This document shows positions 40,509-50,537 of a stretch of 64,000 nucleotides of DNA, piece after piece. The notes beneath the pieces were generated by a model that was given only the letters and a program-made list of their open reading frames with translations, was not told the origin of the DNA and made no database searches. The first letter of the stretch is position 1. Each line of letters begins with the position of its first letter. Position numbers and translations under genes: made by a program. Source of the stretch: Tritrichomonas musculus (lineage: Eukaryota; Parabasalia; Tritrichomonadida; Tritrichomonadidae); assembly GCA_039105265.1 (NCBI GenBank), contig JAPFFF010000013.1, positions 992,001 through 1,056,000 of the forward strand. The letters are read 5' to 3'.

Positions 40509-43500
40509 ATGCTGCTTGCATATCTTCTGCTCTTCTGCTTTTCATTTGACAAAAACATTATATTAGGTAGAAGAAAAAATAAAATTGCTTTTAAAGACAA
40601 TTTTAATATAAATCAAAGATCTATTGATGATTCTTGGTATTATGTTCAGTTTAATTTTGATACTTCTCCATTAGAAAAAGGAAAAATGATTTCTAACCTT
40701 CAAAAACAAGGAATATATCTAAAATCAACCAATTATATCTCCAAAGGTCTATTCAATCTTTATCTATCAGCAAATCAATTAAATTATATTTTAACAAATC
40801 ATTTAGGCAAAGCACAAGAAGTAAAAGGTGATAATAAATTAGTCAATTCACCACTTAAAAATTGGTCAATTCTTACAGTTGAGTCCTCTAATTCCCAAAC
40901 AGTCATTAATGATTTAAATAATCAACAAATCAACAATAAATGCGCCTTTCTATATCAACCATTCACACAATCAACATTTACAGTCAAGTCTAGCAAAGAA
41001 TGCCTTCTTGCTTTAATTCCAACATTGACTGAAAACAAACGAATTTTTGCAGTCTCATTTTCAAATGAGGACGAAGAATTGAATTGTCGAATTTCCGGTT
41101 TTGTTCAGAAAAATTCTGACAAACCGATTATTTCTCTTGATGATAGTGATGGTTCGCATATAGTTGAAATTGACCGTTTCTTAAATAAGCAAGGATTGGA
41201 TGGGACAGGAGTCACTGTTTTGGTCGACGATACTTACCTCGACACAAACAGCACTTTTTTCTATGATCCGAAGCATCCGAATGTTGAATTCAACACGATT
41301 CTGAAAGACCACAGGAAGCTTGTTTACCTTGATGTTGCAAATCCAGGATTGACGTCCGATAACGAGCATGGGACACACACAGCAGGGACCGTTTCTGGAC
41401 GCGCTTTGGATGATTCAAGCAGCGCTTCGAAGTACAATGGAGGAGCGCCTGGCAGCAAGCTTGCCTTCTATGCGTCACAGGAGAGAGGATTCATTGTTGA
41501 CTACATCAACAAAACGGTTGGGATTGTCAAACCGCAAGTGTCAAGTAATAGTTGGGGCACTGATTATTATGGCACTACGCATGACACAATGTGGGATGAA
41601 GTTGCACTTCATAACAAGGACCAAACATTGTTCGTTTTCGCTGCTGGAAATTCAGGACAAAACAGTTTTCACGACGGCTTCCAATCCCTCAGATCACCTG
41701 GATCATCGAAGAACATGTTGACTGTCGGAGCACTTGAACCTGTCACCGTTGATGAGAGTGGAATTGGAACGGCAAACAGAGAAGTTTATTTGAAAGACGA
41801 AATCAGCGGAGACAGTTATCGTACTAAACTACTCGATTGGTCAGTGGATGATATCCAAAGCAACGTTGGCTTGAAGAACCTCTTCGATCTCGGCGTGATG
41901 CAAGTTTCGCTGACAAGAAACACAATGACGAAATGGGGAAACACAACCGTTTACATCATTGATAGTCAGGAAAAATTCAATCAAATCAAAAAAGATGATC
42001 CTCCTTATTATGTTATATCAACTGTCGAGTTCACTGTCAACAACTTCAAAGATCTGGGCTTCAAACACACGTTCCCCGTCATGTACCTGAAGAACTCTTC
42101 ACTTCACGAGTACTCGAGAAACTATTTATACACAAATTACAGAACAACGAAAGGATTGAAGCGTGCCGACTTCTCATCAAAAGGAACGGGAAACTTGGGA
42201 ATAATGAAGCCCGATGTAATGTGTCCAGGAACGTCAGTTGTCTCCACAAAGAGTGTTGTAAATGGCACCTACAATCATAAAGAGTTGACAATCAAACTTG
42301 GCACTTCAATGGCAACTCCTGCATGCGCCGGTGCTGCTGCAATTGTCTATCAATACTTCCAAGATGGAAGGTACAGGAAGAAGCCGATGAAGATATCGTC
42401 TGCTTTAGCACGCTCATTCATCATCACTTGCTCTGATCCAATTTCTTCTGTGTATCCAAACGCAGAGGAAGGTTTCGGCTCTGTAAATCTCGGCAAGTTT
42501 ATTGGAAACGGAGACGATGTTGACAATAAAAGGCTTCTCGTTGGTGAGCATTTAAAGATCACAATTGATGATAGCAATCATTTAATGACAACCTTTTCTG
42601 TCGATGGAAACGATAAAACACTCGATTTGAGAGTTACTCTTTCATATGTTGACGCTGTTCTCTCGCCCGATTCAATGGCAGCTCTCGCTGTGGACCTTGA
42701 CCTTGTCGTTGTCAGCCCAAGCGGAGTTGTTTACAGAGGAAATCAGCGAGCTGACAATACCGAAGAACACTACTCAACAAACGAACGTGTAATCATTCCG
42801 TCAAATGAGATTGAGAGGGGAAATTATGAAGTTCATGTCTTTTCATCATATCCGGCAGATCTTCAAAATCTCGCCGATATTGTTGATTTTGCAATCACTA
42901 TTTTTGGTCCTTTAAACAACGATCAAAACGGCGATTTTGTCGAATTCAAAAAGGCAACAAAGTGCATCCCATTGGCCGATGATCTCTCTGGCGAATGCAA
43001 CAAACTGACAACTTATAATGACTGCTCTTTTCTCTTCTACGGAAGATCGTGCCAAATTGAGGCCTTCGGATTCTATCCCGATATTCCTCGCGAGATCATC
43101 AAGGCGCCTCCTTATGGACTCACTTACGTAGCTCTCGAATACCCAATCTTCGCATTCACTTATGTAACTTACAAAATAACACCGGTGTCTCTTTTCGATC
43201 CAAAAGTTTCCGTTTTCTTCAAGAAGATCGTGACTGCTGGTTCTGAAATCGAGGCTGATTTGATAACTTCATCGAAGGACTTCACTTCAACTTATTACGA
43301 AGAGTCCGGCGAAATGCCAGAAAGCGACATTTACGCATTGGCGATGATTTACAACACTTCGCCTTATCAAACCGAGTTCGTCATCTCCGCTGAATATGAT
43401 GAATATGAGAGACCAGTGAAACCGCCTCCTTCTGCTACACCAACAAAAGAAAAATACGATTTTAAAGATAATAATGACTGGAAAAATGAATTTTTGGTCG

Positions 43501-43634
43501 CTGCTTCATTGGCCATCGCTTTCGGCGCGATCATGGTTGGCTTTGTTCTTGCTCTAGTTATCGTCCTGATTAAACAAAAGAGAAAAAATGTGAATCCAGC
43601 AATTCCAAATGCTTTAAATGACTCAATACTCTAA
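40509..43634 (+). CDS. Membrane-anchored subtilisin-like serine protease (S8)
   Basis: This 1041-residue protein has a hydrophobic N-terminus (MLLAYLLLFCFSF), consistent with a signal peptide, then a prodomain-like region to about 220. The catalytic residues are in order: D240 in GVTVLVDDTYL, H287 in DNEHGTHTAG, N381 of the oxyanion hole in FAAGNSG, and S600 in LGTSMATPACAG. A long insert (about 410-580) sits between the Asn and the Ser. A beta-sandwich region resembling a P-domain follows (LDLRVTLSYVDA, DLDLVVVSPSGVVY). Near the C-terminus is one membrane segment (about 995-1020, SLAIAFGAIMVGFVLALVIV) and a short basic tail. Likely topology: catalytic domain outside or in the lumen, with roles in surface shedding or maturation as for trichomonad subtilisins. 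The first ~210 codons are far more AT-rich than the rest. Confidence 0.93.
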   Translation: MLLAYLLLFCFSFDKNIILGRRKNKIAFKDNFNINQRSIDDSWYYVQFNFDTSPLEKGKMISNLQKQGIYLKSTNYISKGLFNLYLSANQLNYILTNHLGKAQEVKGDNKLVNSPLKNWSILTVESSNSQTVINDLNNQQINNKCAFLYQPFTQSTFTVKSSKECLLALIPTLTENKRIFAVSFSNEDEELNCRISGFVQKNSDKPIISLDDSDGSHIVEIDRFLNKQGLDGTGVTVLVDDTYLDTNSTFFYDPKHPNVEFNTILKDHRKLVYLDVANPGLTSDNEHGTHTAGTVSGRALDDSSSASKYNGGAPGSKLAFYASQERGFIVDYINKTVGIVKPQVSSNSWGTDYYGTTHDTMWDEVALHNKDQTLFVFAAGNSGQNSFHDGFQSLRSPGSSKNMLTVGALEPVTVDESGIGTANREVYLKDEISGDSYRTKLLDWSVDDIQSNVGLKNLFDLGVMQVSLTRNTMTKWGNTTVYIIDSQEKFNQIKKDDPPYYVISTVEFTVNNFKDLGFKHTFPVMYLKNSSLHEYSRNYLYTNYRTTKGLKRADFSSKGTGNLGIMKPDVMCPGTSVVSTKSVVNGTYNHKELTIKLGTSMATPACAGAAAIVYQYFQDGRYRKKPMKISSALARSFIITCSDPISSVYPNAEEGFGSVNLGKFIGNGDDVDNKRLLVGEHLKITIDDSNHLMTTFSVDGNDKTLDLRVTLSYVDAVLSPDSMAALAVDLDLVVVSPSGVVYRGNQRADNTEEHYSTNERVIIPSNEIERGNYEVHVFSSYPADLQNLADIVDFAITIFGPLNNDQNGDFVEFKKATKCIPLADDLSGECNKLTTYNDCSFLFYGRSCQIEAFGFYPDIPREIIKAPPYGLTYVALEYPIFAFTYVTYKITPVSLFDPKVSVFFKKIVTAGSEIEADLITSSKDFTSTYYEESGEMPESDIYALAMIYNTSPYQTEFVISAEYDEYERPVKPPPSATPTKEKYDFKDNNDWKNEFLVAASLAIAFGAIMVGFVLALVIVLIKQKRKNVNPAIPNALNDSIL

Positions 43635-43882
43635 ATTTTAAAAAATTTAATTAAAATTTTGTAATATTTCATATATTGGCATCAAACTCTTTTTTAATTA
43701 ATATAAAAAGAATAACAAATAAATATTCTATTTATGATACTTAATACAATATAAATGCGAAGATATTTATATTTTCCATGGCGACCGTTTAAAGTACTTT
43801 AATTAATCATAAAAGAATCTTGATTGTTGTTGAAAAAAAAATTAATTTTTTTTTAATAAGTATGTTGTTGTTGGATTTTTAG

Positions 43883-45907
43883 TTAAAAAAGATTTTTTAA
43901 TCGAGGTGGAAACATTATAATTGCATTTGAATCATCAAAAATTCCATTTTTTTGAATTCTTTGTAGATTTGAATTCTCTGATATTTCAATGATTTGAAGA
44001 TCATCACAAAAACCGAAAGAATCTCCAGAAAATTGTATCATTTTAGGTGGAATAAAAAAGCACCTGATTGCACAAATAAAAAATGCTCTTTCTTCAATTA
44101 TTTGAAGTTCAGAATTACATGGAATATCAACAAATTTAAGTTGTTCGCATCCACTAAAAGCAAGTTTTTCTATTTTTTGAAGACCAGCAGGAATTGACAA
44201 AATTTTTATCGATGAGAAAGCAAAAGTTCCTTCAGCCAGCACTTTTAGTTCAGAGTTCTCGGCGAATTCGATACTATGCAAATGCTTGCAATTGAAAAAA
44301 GACATTTTGGAGATTGTAGCGAGTCCTTTTGGAATTTGAATATTATGTATTGATGATTCAGAAAATGCATATTCACCGATAATTTGAAGTTCAGAGTTTT
44401 CTGGGACTTTTATTTGCTTAATTTTATTACAATTTTCAAATGAATATGACGAGATGCATTTAATGAATTCCGGAATGACAGCAGTTTCAATGTCTCGCTT
44501 TGCAAAAATGAGCGAATCGTAATTACTCTTTTGAATGTCACTTTTTCCAATGATGAACTTATTTTCATGCAATTTGTAACGTTTGTTGTCTACTGAAATT
44601 GCTATTTTTGTTAATTTTTGGGTTCTTAAAAAGCATCCTTCATCCAGCTCTTCAACTTTTGACGGGATCATTATGCTTTCAATTCTTGAGTTTGAGAAGG
44701 CTCCTTTTTTGATAGATCGAAGCTCTGAATTTTCAGGAATTTCAATGCATACAAGCCTCATGCAATCACTGAAAGCACGCTTTCCAATCTGAGCTACACT
44801 TTGTGGAATTTTAATTCTGATAATGATTGAATTTGCAAAGGCATACTTGCCAATACTTTTAAGTTCTGAATTTGCATGAAATGTGACAGATTTGAGATTC
44901 ACGCATTTTTCAAAGGCACAAGAAGATATTTGCTTGATGAATGAAGGAATCGTTGCTTCTTTAATGTCTCTTCTTGAAAAAATAAGAGAGTCAAAGCATT
45001 CACTTTGAATGTCTGTTTTTCCAACAATAAAATTATTTTCATAATAAGAAAAGAATTTGTTCTTCGGAGATATTGTGATGCTTGTCAACTTCTCTGTTCC
45101 ATGACACCATCTTTCTTGAAGATCATCAATTTTTGAAGTAATTGTTAGGCTCTCAATTGAAGATAAGAAAAAGGCTCTTTTTTCAATTGATCTTAAATTT
45201 GAATTTTCTGGAATTTCAATGCATTTGAGTTCATCACAGTGAGCAAAGCAATAACTGCTGATTGCTTCTAAATTACGAGGAATTGATATTTTATGAATTG
45301 ATGATTGTGAAAAAGCAAATTTGCCAATTTTTTGGATTTGTGATTCATCTTCAAATTCAACTTTTTCAATGTGTGTGCAATATTGAAATGAATATGAAGA
45401 AATTGACTTGATGAATGATGGAATTATCACTGAATTAATGTCTCTTCTCGCAAATATAAGCGAATCATAATTTTCACCTCGAAAACCTGTTTTTCCAATG
45501 ATGAGTTTATTATCATAGTACGAATAACGCTCGTTGCCTGGTGAAATTTGAATATTTGTTAATAGTTCTGTCTCACTACACCATCCTTCTTCAAGCTTTT
45601 CAACACTGGATGGAATCATGATGCTTTCAATTGCCGACATGAAAAATGCTTTCGATTCAATTACTTTTAATTTAGAATTTGTTGGAAATTGAATAGAGGC
45701 AATCATCGAATTTAGAAAAGAATCTTTCTTTATGACAGTAACTATGAATTCCTGTGATTTATATTCAATAGAATACGGAATAAGCACATTTGGGCATAAA
45801 GAAGATTCGTCATATCCAATCACTTCGGCCGTTTTTTCTTTTTCATTCAAAGTAAATATAATTCCAGATTGTGCAATTTCTGTTTTATCACATTGATTAA
45901 TTAACAT
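43883..45907 (-). CDS. BspA-type leucine-rich-repeat protein (TpLRR) without BTB-like head
   Basis: This 674-residue protein is made almost entirely of TpLRR repeats. Three island modules at about 125-168, 283-326 and 441-484 give a super-repeat of 158 residues (for example YYDNKLIIGKTGFRGENYDS, then LIFARRDINS, then PSFIK). Its first residue corresponds to about residue 174 of the paralogue at 32845-35187, so it lacks the BTB-like head and coiled coil; no such sequence is readable upstream of 45907. It may be a 5'-truncated but still open gene or a natural short form. No signal peptide or membrane segment. Function unknown; protein binding is expected from the fold. Confidence 0.85.
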   Translation of the reverse strand: MLINQCDKTEIAQSGIIFTLNEKEKTAEVIGYDESSLCPNVLIPYSIEYKSQEFIVTVIKKDSFLNSMIASIQFPTNSKLKVIESKAFFMSAIESIMIPSSVEKLEEGWCSETELLTNIQISPGNERYSYYDNKLIIGKTGFRGENYDSLIFARRDINSVIIPSFIKSISSYSFQYCTHIEKVEFEDESQIQKIGKFAFSQSSIHKISIPRNLEAISSYCFAHCDELKCIEIPENSNLRSIEKRAFFLSSIESLTITSKIDDLQERWCHGTEKLTSITISPKNKFFSYYENNFIVGKTDIQSECFDSLIFSRRDIKEATIPSFIKQISSCAFEKCVNLKSVTFHANSELKSIGKYAFANSIIIRIKIPQSVAQIGKRAFSDCMRLVCIEIPENSELRSIKKGAFSNSRIESIMIPSKVEELDEGCFLRTQKLTKIAISVDNKRYKLHENKFIIGKSDIQKSNYDSLIFAKRDIETAVIPEFIKCISSYSFENCNKIKQIKVPENSELQIIGEYAFSESSIHNIQIPKGLATISKMSFFNCKHLHSIEFAENSELKVLAEGTFAFSSIKILSIPAGLQKIEKLAFSGCEQLKFVDIPCNSELQIIEERAFFICAIRCFFIPPKMIQFSGDSFGFCDDLQIIEISENSNLQRIQKNGIFDDSNAIIMFPPRLKNLF

Positions 45908-46474
45908 GATGAAAATTGTAATAATTAAAATGTTTATATTATGTCAATTTTGAAATTTTTTTGTCTCAAAAAGTTTGAAAATTTTTTTCAATTGAATTTT
46001 TTTGCACAAAAAATTTAAAAAAATAAAATTGGGTATTTAGACCATGACCCCCTATTCATGCTTTTTTTATTCCTTTAAAATAATTTAAAAATATTTGTTT
46101 TCTTATTCAATACTAATTTTAACCATTAAATCCTAAATTATATCAATTTAAGAAGCCCATTAAGCCATTTGATTATCCAAATCAACCATTTTTAAGAATA
46201 AATATTAATCAAATAATAATCTCATTTTTGAAAATTTTCGATTATTTCGCGTTTAACATATTCTCTAAATGGAATAAATTAAGAAATCAATAAAAAATAC
46301 AAGGAACTTTTAATCTTTTCATAAATAAAGATCGAAAAAATGGACGATTATTTTCTTCTGAAAAAGTTGCATATGCTATAAAGAATTCCCCAATTAAATT
46401 GCAATAAATTACTTTTTACTTATCTAATCTAAAAGTATCTAATGCACATTTGCATTTTAAAACATTATTTTTTT
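45908..46474. other. AT-rich intergenic DNA
   Basis: No missing N-terminal exon or BTB-like coding sequence for the TpLRR gene can be read here; nothing else seen. Confidence 0.45.
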
Positions 46475-47602
46475 TTAATTAGTGACAATTCCTGAGTATT
46501 TTGGATCTGGACCAATTAGTTGACTAAGAGCAAGCGCAAAAACGACAACCTGAGAAATATATGGATGACATTCAACTTCAAAGTCTTGGTTTGCCATTTT
46601 TCTAACAATGAATGAAGTTTGGCCTTTGTCATTTATCAAAACTGTATTCTTAACTGATTTCATAGGATCATGATGAAATTCACCATGGAGAGACAAGGTG
46701 TAAGAATTGGTTGAATTGTTGTATTGTGGAAGTTTTGGTTTCCAATGTAGAAGAGATCCTCTGTTCAAAAATTGTGTATCAATTGAAAAAGTTTCTGGTC
46801 CGTTTAAGTATATATATTTTATGCGAAATTGTTGATTATCACATGAAACATAATTGATTCCACCACTTTCCATTATTATTCTACCGACATGATTTGATTT
46901 ATCTTTTTTGAGATGAACTTCTGTACCTTTTCCAATGACAATCAAATTATCTTTGTTCTTTGCTGTATAAACAACTTTGCCGTTAACAATGAATTCATAA
47001 ATTTGTCTTTTCATCAATGATTGGGTTATTCTTACTCTGTAGATAGAAGAATGAATTACTGGTTCTTTTACATATTTTTCAATGTCAGCGACCATATTTG
47101 GATTCAAATTTTCTTGATTAGTATTTGCATTTGTATTTGGCTGAACTTCTTCATCATCTTCAAACTCGAGTGAATTAATATCGCTAAAATGATGTGGCTT
47201 CTTCAAAACTTGTGAAAGAGCAAGAAATGTTTGGTCATCAAATTTATTAGCAGGTACATTGAAATTTGGATTGTAACTACTTCGAATAAAGTTGGCTCCA
47301 GTGCTATAAATTTGATCAGCTTTGAACATTTGTGCAATTTCGCATATTTCTGGAATTTCCGAATCTTTGCAATCTGTTGGAATGTTTTGGCATAGTTTAA
47401 GGAAATTTTCAACATTCCTATCTGAAAATTGTTCAGAAATTATTTTAAGAGTTAGTTTTCTCAGTTCATTCTTTTGGTTCAGGTATGGTTGAATTAAATC
47501 ATGGAATTTTCTTGATGAATTACTTAATTTGATTGGATCAACATAGTAAGTATTGCTTTTATATATTACTGCAAAATCTTGATTTTGAATTGGAGTTGTC
47601 AT
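46475..47602 (-). CDS. BTB-like/Tubby-domain protein
   Basis: This is a 375-residue protein if read from the ATG at 47602. The longer frame from 47647 is rejected because an initiator TCACTTCT (47618-47611) lies between the two ATGs. Residues about 8-135 form a BTB-like unit (DFAVIYKSNTYYVDPIKLSN, then EICEIAQMFKADQIYSTGAN). An acidic linker follows (EDDEEVQPNTNANTNQENLN). From about 184 to the end is a Tubby C-terminal domain: YRVRITQSLMKRQIYEF, SLHGEFHHDPMKSVKNTVLI, FIVRKMANQDFEVECHPYIS, VVVFALALSQLIG. Tubby domains bind phosphoinositides in other eukaryotes, so a membrane-linked adaptor is plausible. Intact frame. Confidence 0.85.
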   Translation of the reverse strand: MTTPIQNQDFAVIYKSNTYYVDPIKLSNSSRKFHDLIQPYLNQKNELRKLTLKIISEQFSDRNVENFLKLCQNIPTDCKDSEIPEICEIAQMFKADQIYSTGANFIRSSYNPNFNVPANKFDDQTFLALSQVLKKPHHFSDINSLEFEDDEEVQPNTNANTNQENLNPNMVADIEKYVKEPVIHSSIYRVRITQSLMKRQIYEFIVNGKVVYTAKNKDNLIVIGKGTEVHLKKDKSNHVGRIIMESGGINYVSCDNQQFRIKYIYLNGPETFSIDTQFLNRGSLLHWKPKLPQYNNSTNSYTLSLHGEFHHDPMKSVKNTVLINDKGQTSFIVRKMANQDFEVECHPYISQVVVFALALSQLIGPDPKYSGIVTN

Positions 47603-47610
47603 AAATATAT

Positions 47611-47618
47611 AGAAGTGA
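47611..47618 (-). promoter_or_regulatory. Initiator-like element deciding the start of the BTB-like/Tubby gene
   Basis: TCACTTCT on the minus strand, with the A at 47616, lies 14 bases before the ATG at 47602 and downstream of the upstream ATG at 47647. A transcript starting here could not include the longer N-terminus. Confidence 0.55.
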
Positions 47619-47939
47619 ATTAAAGAATTATAAATTAACGATATCATTATTTTTTTGAATTAAAATTTCATTTTTAATAACTTTTTGTATATTAAATTTC
47701 AAAGGAAAATTTTCTAATATAACAAATTTTAAATGTAAATTTGTCCTGATATCTTTTAAAATTTTGGTAATATTTCGGAAATTAACAAATAAAATATGTA
47801 TAAAATATAAAATATTTTTAAAATACTGTTATTTATAATATATTTTTATTTTAGGTAATATGTAATATAATTTTTATTTAGGATATGTAATTTTTATTAA
47901 TCTCAAAAAATTGATTTCATATTAATCGTCATAAAAAAA
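47619..47939. other. Divergent intergenic region
   Basis: About 320 bases of A/T-rich DNA between the divergent Tubby and ankyrin genes; TCATATT and TCATAAA words just before 47940 could serve as initiators for the latter. Confidence 0.4.
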
Positions 47940-49751
47940 ATGAGAACAGATTTATCAAAACTCACTCAAAACGTAAATATTTTCACTTTTAAAAATGAGA
48001 AAAGATACGAACTGTTTTCAGTACTTCAAGAACAGCTTGATAATTTGACAAATGACTCTTATCCAATTATAATCCAATTTATTAAATTAAATGCTGATAC
48101 ATTTTTTATAGATCACCAAAACACAATTTTCTTTTTCAAAAATGTGATTATATCATCCAAATATAATTTTAAAAAATTTGAAATTTATTTAGATATCTGC
48201 ATTTCTTTCTCTGCAGAAATCAAAAAAAATAATATAACAGAAAGCGAATTGATTGCAATTTCATTACTTTACCACAATAGTATTTATTATCTTTTTTCAC
48301 ACAATTTTTTTTCTTTAAAGGCAATTATTGATTTTTCATTTCTGTCAGAAGAAATATTCGTTACATTTTTACCCGAAATCGAAGAATATGATGAAGAATT
48401 TGCCAGAGTTCGAGGAGATTATTTATTCAATAAGAAGGATCAAAGATCAAATCTTTTTAAATATTACGAATCTGTCAAAAATAACAAAGAAGATCATAAA
48501 AAATATCGCAATTTAAATTATCATCCATCTAGCCTACACAAATGTATTCGTGAAGATGACTTTGATACATTTCAAAATTATATCTCACGTAATAACATTG
48601 ACATAAACTATAAATTTGACTATTCATATTACGATAGAGTTCATACTATTGACGATACTCCGTCACTTATTCAAGTAGCAGCTATCTACGGCTCCATAAA
48701 AATCTTCAAATATCTATTCAATATGGATACGATCATTTTCAATTCAAATCTTTTGAGTTATGCATATATAGGCCGAAATGTTGAGATTATCCATTTATGT
48801 GAAAAAAAATGTTCCTCGAAAGACGTTTATTTTCAGTCGATAATTCTTCACGATAGAGAACTTTTAACGTATTTTATTGAAAATTATGGAAACTTTTTGA
48901 AAGAGACTGATCCTGATATTGTAGAAGCACTTGGAGAATATGAATACATAGAGAGTGAACAACCTGAATACAGAGCATTAAATTATGATGCTTTAAGAGA
49001 TGCAATTTTATCATTTAATTATCCTATCATTCATTCGTCACTTCGGAAAATCGCTTACATTGTTAATCGGGTTGAGTTCAAAAAAACATATGAATATGAT
49101 CGTCAATTTTCTATTTTGAATGATGCTGAATATGACTTTGAATTATTTAAATTTTTGTATGATCAAAAGGATGGCCAATTATGTTCTCAATTTGAATGTG
49201 GAGAATTTGTTTTATTTGAAAATTTGAGAGATTACGCTAACGACGCTTTTATTTACGTTTTTAATGATCTGAGAAGTGAAATTAATCTAATTGAAGTTTT
49301 TGATTTTTGCTTGCAATACAATCATGATATTGGAAATTATATTCTTGATCTTCAATTAGAATCTGGGAATTTCATCGGATATAAGATTTCTAGTTATTTA
49401 AAACCTTGTATTTCCTTTCCTAATTTGATATTTGCTGTTCAGTTCTATAATGAAGATATTGTGGTGAAAATGATAATGTTGTACGGCTTCATCTTCGAAG
49501 ATATTGAAAACTTGAAAAAATTTGCATTTAATTTGCCACGTTACTTGTCTTCTAAAATGATTATTTCACTTTTTGCGAGATTGCGTCCTTTGCTGTCAAG
49601 TGACCAAATGCACGTTGTGGCTGATATTTACGTAAAAGTTGGCCATTTTCATCTATTTGATTACTTTAACAAAATCCCATCGCCAAAAGTAATGGACACA
49701 AAGAATTTCAAAGAAGAAGAACTGCTCGATAGTCAATCTGGAAGATTGTGA
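47940..49751 (+). CDS. Ankyrin-repeat protein of the trichomonad DUF3447 type
   Basis: This 603-residue protein has a helical N-terminal region (about 1-195, NIFTFKNEKRYELFSVLQEQ; ISLLYHNSIYYLFSHNFFSL) typical of the family, then ankyrin-type repeats from about 197 (SSLHKCIREDDFDTFQNYIS; PSLIQVAAIYGSIKIFKYLF; DYFNKIPSPK near the end). No BTB-like head, signal peptide or membrane segment. Probably cytosolic, with a protein-binding role; no partner can be named. It is a distant relative of the broken fragment at 7190-8037, which carries the equivalent FKYVVFFGSIQIIEYL segment. Confidence 0.88.
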   Translation: MRTDLSKLTQNVNIFTFKNEKRYELFSVLQEQLDNLTNDSYPIIIQFIKLNADTFFIDHQNTIFFFKNVIISSKYNFKKFEIYLDICISFSAEIKKNNITESELIAISLLYHNSIYYLFSHNFFSLKAIIDFSFLSEEIFVTFLPEIEEYDEEFARVRGDYLFNKKDQRSNLFKYYESVKNNKEDHKKYRNLNYHPSSLHKCIREDDFDTFQNYISRNNIDINYKFDYSYYDRVHTIDDTPSLIQVAAIYGSIKIFKYLFNMDTIIFNSNLLSYAYIGRNVEIIHLCEKKCSSKDVYFQSIILHDRELLTYFIENYGNFLKETDPDIVEALGEYEYIESEQPEYRALNYDALRDAILSFNYPIIHSSLRKIAYIVNRVEFKKTYEYDRQFSILNDAEYDFELFKFLYDQKDGQLCSQFECGEFVLFENLRDYANDAFIYVFNDLRSEINLIEVFDFCLQYNHDIGNYILDLQLESGNFIGYKISSYLKPCISFPNLIFAVQFYNEDIVVKMIMLYGFIFEDIENLKKFAFNLPRYLSSKMIISLFARLRPLLSSDQMHVVADIYVKVGHFHLFDYFNKIPSPKVMDTKNFKEEELLDSQSGRL

Positions 49752-50537
49752 ATAGTTTTGATATTATTTTCGAACAGTTCTTCTAAACAATTCATAATTA
49801 ATAATAAAAAAAGTCCATCAATAATTGATGCTGATTAAATAAAGAAAATACCTGAAAACCTTATATTTTTTTTTTTTTTCGAACAGTTCGAATAGAATAA
49901 CGATGGTATAATTATATTAAACATTTAAAAATCATTTACAATTAAAACAAAGAGTCCTTCTATTAAATATAGAGCTTCTAATCTCACACTTTTAATACAC
50001 CTGTACATTTATATTGCATACCAACTTTAGTGTAAACCTCAGCTTTGATCTGAATTCAAGTTTTTTATTATTGCTATTAAACCTAAGAATAACTTTTTTT
50101 TATACTTTCTATAATTGTTATTTAATTTTTTTTTTTTTTAACAATCCAAAATCTTTGAATTTATGGCTTCTTAAAATGTATTTTTCATATCATACCATTG
50201 AATTATGATTGTTATGAGGAGATAACATAAGTTTTTTTATGCAATTCATTTATTATTTTAAAGTAATATTTTGATAAATGCTAATTATTATTTTAAAAAC
50301 TATTTCAAGAAAAGAATAATAAATAATAAATAAATATTTTGACTTTTATAATAAATTATATAAGAAATTGTTATTTTAAATTTCTTTTTCGATATTTCAC
50401 AAAAAATTGAATTTATTCTGAATTTTCATTATGGAAGTTTTTTGATTGTTATTAAAATATTATATGTCATGTATCAAAAAGAATTCATTATAATCTTTTA
50501 AATTTTATATGGCAAATTCTTTACTTTATTTTATAAA
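49752..50537. other. AT-rich intergenic DNA
   Basis: The words ATTTCGAACAGTTC and TTTTCGAACAGTTC recur near 49766 and 49877, a weak direct repeat. The 64-codon plus frame at 50014-50208 is hydrophobic low-complexity sequence and not credible. Confidence 0.4.

Noticed and set aside
46475-47647. Longer N-terminus (MISLIYNSLIHFYIF) for the Tubby-domain protein as a signal peptide
   Set aside because: An initiator TCACTTCT lies after that ATG and 14 bases before the next one, so transcription probably starts inside the extension.
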